Source: Sclerodactyla briareus (lineage: Eukaryota; Echinodermata; Holothuroidea; Dendrochirotida; Sclerodactylidae). From it: a DNA stretch of 64,000 nt. This document shows, piece by piece, positions 59,540 to 64,000 of the stretch. Under the pieces are notes generated by a model, which was not told the origin of the DNA, searched no databases, and saw only the letters and a list, made by a program, of their open reading frames with translations. Both the position numbers and the translations under genes were made by a program. The DNA lies in assembly GCA_026419785.1 (NCBI GenBank), contig JAODTK010003899.1, positions 62,001 to 126,000 of the forward strand, in the 5' to 3' direction. The stretch's first letter is position 1. Each line of letters starts with the position of its first letter.

Positions 59540-59700
59540 AGACAACACTCTTCCAAGAACGCGAGTGAATGTCAGGCCATCGACCAGTTCAAGAAGCACT
59601 TGAAGAACTACCTGTACTCAACATGCGATTCCAGTTGATTGTGGTACACACAATGAGTTGTATCCGTTAGGTAAGAAGCGCCTTATAAATACTCGTAATT
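59540..59700 (+). mobile_element. CR1/L2-type LINE 3' end
   Basis: NTLPR, then after a frame change ECQAIDQFKKHLKNYLYS and a stop at about 59635. This is the last segment of a LINE polymerase ('WNsLP ... s.FK..LK.yL'). It is followed by about 60 bp ending GCGCCTTATAAATAC, typical of L2-like 3' ends. Almost the entire element is missing through 5' truncation. Confidence 0.65.
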
Positions 59701-59772
59701 ATCTCATCGGTCCCGAAGGCCAGATGAGATATTGTAGACAGTTTACCATTTCATCTATATATACTGTTGATG

Positions 59773-59801
59773 GTTGCCATAGCAACGGTTGCTATGGTAA
59801 C
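59773..59801. promoter_or_regulatory. tandem pair of RFX-type X-box motifs
   Basis: GTTGCCATAGCAAC at 59773-59786 and GTTGCTATGGTAAC at 59788-59801 each fit the RFX consensus GTNRCCNNRGYAAC or its close variant. The second is the reverse complement of the first with one mismatch, so the pair is also a 29-bp near-perfect inverted repeat. RFX factors activate ciliary and other genes in animals. A fold-back transposon end is the alternative reading. Confidence 0.5.
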
Positions 59802-60260
59802 AATAGTGGTGGTTAGGAACTATCCACTGAGGGGTACCCTATGGTGGGGTGCCCATGGGTGTTGGGTGTCCAGCAAGAGGGTGCACTTGCAAAGGTGTTA
59901 GTAAGGATCCGGGGTTAGGTATAGGTGTTGGTAACAATGAGAATTAAGATTTGGGATTAAACATCTGGGTGGGGGGGAATTGGAATCTGACCCTAACCCC
60001 AACCCCTAACTCCTAACATTAATCTCATACAACCAGGTAAAACGTGGCTAAACATATATTATACAACCATGCTAATTTAGCCTATCTTAAGCCTAAACTT
60101 ACGGCTAGCAGTTGGAATTCACCTCTTCAAGCAACAGTCATACTAGCCTAGGCCTAGGCTTCAGCGAGTATAGGCTAGTCCTATCCTAAGTTAGTTGAAC
60201 TTAGCATTGAGGGTTATACTATAGGCCTAGGCCTATCTCCTTATCTCTAACTTGTTAAAA
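59802..60260. other. gene-free stretch between X-boxes and small ORF
   Basis: Contains a CCCTAACCCCAACCCCTAAC stretch near 59992-60011 and several TAGGCCTA words. No TATA-like or initiator signal stands out. Confidence 0.3.
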
Positions 60261-60380
60261 ATGGCACCAGTAACCTTCACTTCACACCCTCCTCCTGCCC
60301 AGAGCCCAGAGCAAGTAATTACCAGGTATACTCCACCCTCCGTTTTGAGGCTAAGAACCGACCCAGCATGGCACCTCTAG
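60261..60380 (+). CDS. small ORF, possibly a first exon (low confidence)
   Basis: ATG in a favourable context (AAAATGG) opens a 39-codon frame, MAPVTFTSHPPPAQSPE then VITRYTPPSVLRL and a stop at 60378-60380. It is proline-rich and less AT-rich than its surroundings. A possible donor, CAG|GTATAC, lies inside at about 60323. A second frame just downstream (SRFSYSESDSDVFTLI, about 60378-60424) is also polar and coding-like. No family is recognised. Its position about 460 bp downstream of the X-box pair is the main reason to list it. Confidence 0.2.
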   Translation: MAPVTFTSHPPPAQSPEQVITRYTPPSVLRLRTDPAWHL

Positions 60381-61060
60381 ATTCTCATACTCTGAGTCTG
60401 ACAGTGATGTTTTCACGCTGATTGCCTGCTTGAAGCTATAGACACCTTCAGACATACTGTCACAGACGAAATCCCATATATAATATACAGGGACTTTTTG
60501 AAGAGAAAATAACATGGAATACAGCTATAACATGTAAATGTATACATTGCACAGACGAATGTAACTTTCAAGATAAGGGCAGAATGGATCCAACTAGGGA
60601 GGCCAAACAGGGAGACAATATGGGTCTACTTTTTGAAGTGTAGTACATCAGATGTACATCAGTTTGTAACGCGGTGTGCTTCCACATCTCAGTAGTCCCA
60701 GAGCGAATCAAAACTTGACGGCACGCCGGAGTAACTGAAGGCTCAAGAACGGGAATGGAAGAAGGGGGAAGGGGAAGAGCAAGAAGAAATAGTGGAACTT
60801 GCCCCCAAAAACCAGTAAGTTGGAAATACATTGCATATCTCCACCATGAAGTGGGCCCAAATGACATTGAAGGTTAATTCAATTCAATTCGTGTATTCCG
60901 TCTATACTTAAGCATACATACAGACATTATAAATATAACAGGACACAGAGGAACAATAATGTTTTCGAGGCTAGTGCCACACAACATGAGCATATATACA
61001 AAGAAAGAAAATCAAAGAATAGGATGTCACGAGTCCTGGATTACTCTGAGCCCTACGAGT
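60381..61060. other. gene-free stretch
   Basis: A 99-codon minus-strand frame at 60568-60867 has no domain. No repeat was assigned. Confidence 0.35.
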
Positions 61061-61069
61061 ATTTAGCGA

Positions 61070-61550
61070 CATGGCTTTTGAGCTTATCTTGAATAACGAA
61101 TGTGATTGCAAAGTGTCACATCACTTGGCAGTTGATTCCAGACGTTATAGCAGTAATGATTCAAAAAGAGTTTGCCGTGTTTATTATTCTGTCTAGTACA
61201 GTGAAGAGTGAATTCTTCTCGTATTAATAAGGACTGACGACGGATTCGAGGAGGTGTACGATGTCGTTGAAAAATCGAGGTATTGAAGATTCACATATGG
61301 AAATAAAGATATAATCTTATAGATATGGATATCACTAATCTTAAGAAAACCCAAATTTTGGTGGGAGGGCATGCATTAGTAGATGTGAGACGGTCCATGA
61401 AAATCTAATTATTTTGAGAATGGAGATTTTGTAGAGTTTGTAATACTGGAATACCTTTCAAATCAGTAGCGCAAGCAACACACCGAAACTCGTATAACAT
61501 TACGAGGATCTGCGAAAAATAAGCGAGTAATTAATGGGGGTTATCGGAGT
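61070..61550 (-). mobile_element. LINE reverse-transcriptase C-terminal remnant
   Basis: On the minus strand, across three frames: LQTLQNLHSQNN (61446-61411), then LGFLKISDIHIYKIISLFPY (about 61365-61305), then NVWNQLPSDVTLCNHI (61146-61098). 'LqriQnraiR', 'LgiLki.DiykL' and 'WN.LP' are ordered landmarks of the C-terminal region of jockey/RTE-like polymerases. Several frame breaks are present. It is not the same subfamily as the 40-kb and 44-kb remnants. Confidence 0.7.
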
Positions 61551-62910
61551 GAGGTACGACGGGGAAAGCGGCTTCTATTAAGCCCTCATAAATTAAAGAG
61601 ACCCCCCCCCCCCAACCCAACTCCACCCTTCTCGATCATCCTCTCGTCAGTAGAGGAAACCCCGGAAGAAATGTAGCCAAGCCTGATGATATTTGGAAGA
61701 GAATGACTGCTACAAATATTTTGCTGTATCATCACTATCCCGGAAGGAATCTTATTCTCCCAGCCGATCGAAAGAGTTGACAACGCGAAGACTGGCCAGA
61801 AGTTCACACCATAATTTAGACTGGTCCCACCTACCACTTTACACCAACTGCTGGTTTAGACCGCTATCAGGCGATTTTTTCATGCAGATAATGTGTGACG
61901 GTTCTGAATTCTGACGAGATGTTTCTGAAGTTGATGCCGATGAAAGAAATGCAACCGGGGTGTCCCTCTGTAATTATTGTTATCATTCGCCATAACGGAC
62001 TGTAACTGATCCATGATAGTCCGAAAAAAAAAACGAACGAGCCTCCGACGCTAACAAAAATTGATCAGAATTATCAACGAAATATAGTTAATAATTAAGG
62101 CGTCCGCCATTATAGTAAGATTACTCGATATACAACAGTAGGCCATTACCAGCTTGAGAAAGAACCTCTGAGAATTAATGCCTACGCAGACGACGGCCCT
62201 TCGTAGAAGATAATAAAAATGCGGCTCGATGAAAACAAAATGTGTAAGCCTACTGCATGATAATGGATCAAGTATTGTAAAGTGACAGTCTCAGTGATTG
62301 ATGACTCTCGCAGATTCGAAAAGGAGCAACAACAACAAGGAAAGTCTGTCTGAATGTGGGTACGTAGAGGGACATATAGGCATCGCCCTTTCACCATTTC
62401 AAAAATGATTTGGAACTTTTCTTCCACCCTCGATACCGGTAAACGAGGAGTCTTAACGTACAGTACCCGAATTACTATGATTCATTCAGAAGATATCAAA
62501 GTGGCAGTCACATTAAGTACTACATATGCCTGGTTATTGAATGGCATTGTGTAGACCCGCAGTCCTGGCTCTAGTTTGGTTAGTTTGTATTAGGCAGCCT
62601 CCCAATTATATGATCAGGAATGTACGTGAAATGCGACGAAAAAAAGGGGATAACCATAGTAGATTTGACAATACACTGAACACACTCACTTAAATAACCG
62701 CGCAATTACTAACGATGACAACGTCGCACCAGCTACACCTTGCCTGCAAGTGTGTCCCATTCACTTATATCGATGCAAGGGAACCATACTCGCATCATAC
62801 TCCGTCATGCTGTGGGAATACACTCACGTGCCATGTGACGAATACAGGCCTGGTGTTACTTGCTCCGTACATGCTCCGATCAGGATATCCGGATATACTA
62901 ACTCCCTCTT
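61551..62910. other. gene-free stretch
   Basis: No gene recognised. A C run lies at 61612-61623. Confidence 0.35.
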
Positions 62911-62914
62911 GGAT

Positions 62915-63110
62915 CTCCCCCAACGTTCACCTTAGGACAATTTCCCCAAGACAACTCTCTACTGAACATCTTCCCCTGGGACAATTTCCTGGACAATTCC
63001 TTTCTGGACATCTCCCGCCCAGACTTTTCCCATTAGGACGAAATCCTACCACGGGCGATCTTCCAGGACGTTCCTCACTGTCATATTCTTCCTAGACAAA
63101 CCCCTTCAAA
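62915..63110 (+). repeat. degenerate minisatellite (GGACAaTTTCCcC-like units)
   Basis: Units of about 12-25 bp of the form 'TAGGACAATTTCCCCAAGA', 'TGGGACAATTTCCTGGACAA' and 'TTCTGGACATCTCCCGCCCA' recur about eight times. The serine/proline-rich end of a 126-codon frame through it comes from the repeat. Confidence 0.55.
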
Positions 63111-63787
63111 TACCACAACCTCCTTCAACCCGAATATGCTCACACATTAGATTAGGGGTACGCTTGGTGATAACAGTAGAGTGGGAATCATGCCTATCTT
63201 GAACAACTTTGTTCACTCACCTATTACCAAAATTGTTAGATGCAGTGGAGCCATTCTAGCCAAATTTCCGGTCGAAGTTCTGACTAACCGATCTCCGTTA
63301 TAGTGTGAAGTTCGGGTGGGGGGGGGGGGGGGTTAGACGTAACTATGCAACTTACTGGAAGTGACTCACTCTTCAGAAATGTTGCAGTAGATACCGGTCT
63401 CGAGACCAGGAATACCGTGCTCGGTCCCGACTTGACAAGGATCGCCATAACTACGTTGCAGCGACACAACAGTTCAACAGCACTGCTGCTTCCCATACAT
63501 ACCTACCAATAATCTGTCTGACTGAGGAAGCAGGGTAAATCCCAGCATCCCACGAGATGAATTGTATATCCTTGACTCACGTCCCCGGAGGAGCCCCCTC
63601 ATGAAAGGTCAAACATTGTAGCTGCCATGAATTGCAAATGAGCAGTATTCATAAGATGATAAGAACGATTAATTGTCGACTCAACATGCTACCAAGTGTG
63701 TATTCCAAATAACAGCGTTATAGGACTAAGCATCTAGACTTCCCTGTTCACATGCTCCTGTCAGACTCTGACTTATGTTGACTCTCA
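63111..63787. other. gene-free stretch
   Basis: No gene recognised. A G run lies at 63318-63332. Confidence 0.35.
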
Positions 63788-63788
63788 C

Positions 63789-63809
63789 ATATATATATAT
63801 ATATATATA

Positions 63810-63880
<71 letters not shown>

Positions 63881-63920
63881 ATATATATATATATATATCT
63901 ATATATATATATATATATAT
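63789..63920. repeat. (AT)n microsatellite with phased ATCT interruptions
   Basis: About 130 bp of AT dinucleotides interrupted four times by a C (ATCTAT) near 63811, 63843, 63879 and 63899. Confidence 0.9.
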
Positions 63921-63942
63921 ACAAGGGTAAAAATAAGGAAGT

Positions 63943-63986
63943 GTGAACCAGGGGCCACTTTTTCAGAAAAGTGGCCCCTGGTTCAC
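63943..63986. repeat. perfect 20-bp hairpin at the window edge
   Basis: GTGAACCAGGGGCCACTTTT at 63943-63962 is exactly complementary to 63967-63986, with a TCAG loop at 63963-63966. It follows the AT array by about 20 bp. It may be a fold-back element or the end of a transposon that continues past the window. A bacterial-type terminator is not expected here. Confidence 0.75.
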
Positions 63987-64000
63987 GGGCATTTCAGTGG

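Noticed and set aside
58992..59603. 203-codon plus-strand open frame, the longest in the window
   Set aside because: It runs antisense through the SINE at 59025-59352 and then into a LINE 3' end; the peptide is the translation of repeats.
59992..60012. Telomere-like CCCTAACCCC stretch
   Set aside because: Only about three imperfect units; not an array.
62715..63095. 126-codon open frame with Ser/Pro-rich end
   Set aside because: The repetitive end is the minisatellite at 62915-63110 and the rest has no domain or splice support.

Overview
The window looks like nuclear DNA of a marine invertebrate, most plausibly an echinoderm or a related deuterostome. The species cannot be fixed from sequence alone. 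The case rests on AT-rich, intron-like DNA full of decayed CR1/L2-type and RTE-type LINEs, tRNA-derived SINEs, short hAT and Harbinger-like elements, satellite-like arrays, long A/T microsatellites and oligo(G)/oligo(C) runs. I see no operons, Shine-Dalgarno sites, CRISPR arrays, rRNA genes or intact tRNA genes. No complete protein-coding gene is visible.

Layout. 0-15 kb: a complete non-autonomous hAT element (705-1727, with an 8-bp target duplication), a weak candidate coding exon near 2.9 kb, two blocks of one satellite-like family (5.4-6.3 and 11.7-12.4 kb), internal duplications at 7.0-8.4 and 9.0-9.6 kb, and a G-rich tract at 10.7 kb. 15-27 kb: a tandem array of about 170-bp units (15.1-15.8 kb), GAGTCC-rich repeats (21.7, 23.3, 24.2 kb), a possible SINE (24.9 kb), and otherwise unassigned DNA. 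27-35 kb: copies of one tRNA-Gly-like SINE family, two larger duplicated blocks (R1 and R2) and long A/T microsatellites. 35-39 kb: a dispersed short repeat family in both orientations, a nested palindrome and an ATT array. 39.9-47 kb: LINE remnants in both orientations, including a CR1/L2 reverse-transcriptase region with a YADD box and a LINE with an ORF1 remnant joined to a reverse-transcriptase tail.

50.4-51.4 kb holds an RTE-type endonuclease fragment split by a 392-bp MITE. The MITE is flanked by TTA duplications, and the reading frame of the empty site can be followed through. 53.68-54.00 kb is the best cellular-gene signal: an exon of a class A (rhodopsin-like) GPCR covering the N-terminus, TM1, TM2 and the start of TM3. 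It ends at a canonical GTAAGT donor but has small indels around TM1. 58-64 kb has another satellite-like array, a SINE, two more LINE tails, a tandem pair of RFX-type X-boxes followed by a small proline-rich ORF, a degenerate minisatellite, an A/T array and a perfect 20-bp hairpin at the window edge.

Most genes of this window do not work together as a system; it is mainly a layered record of transposon insertion and decay. The GPCR exon and the X-box region are the two places where a host gene might be present. I found no convincing undescribed system.
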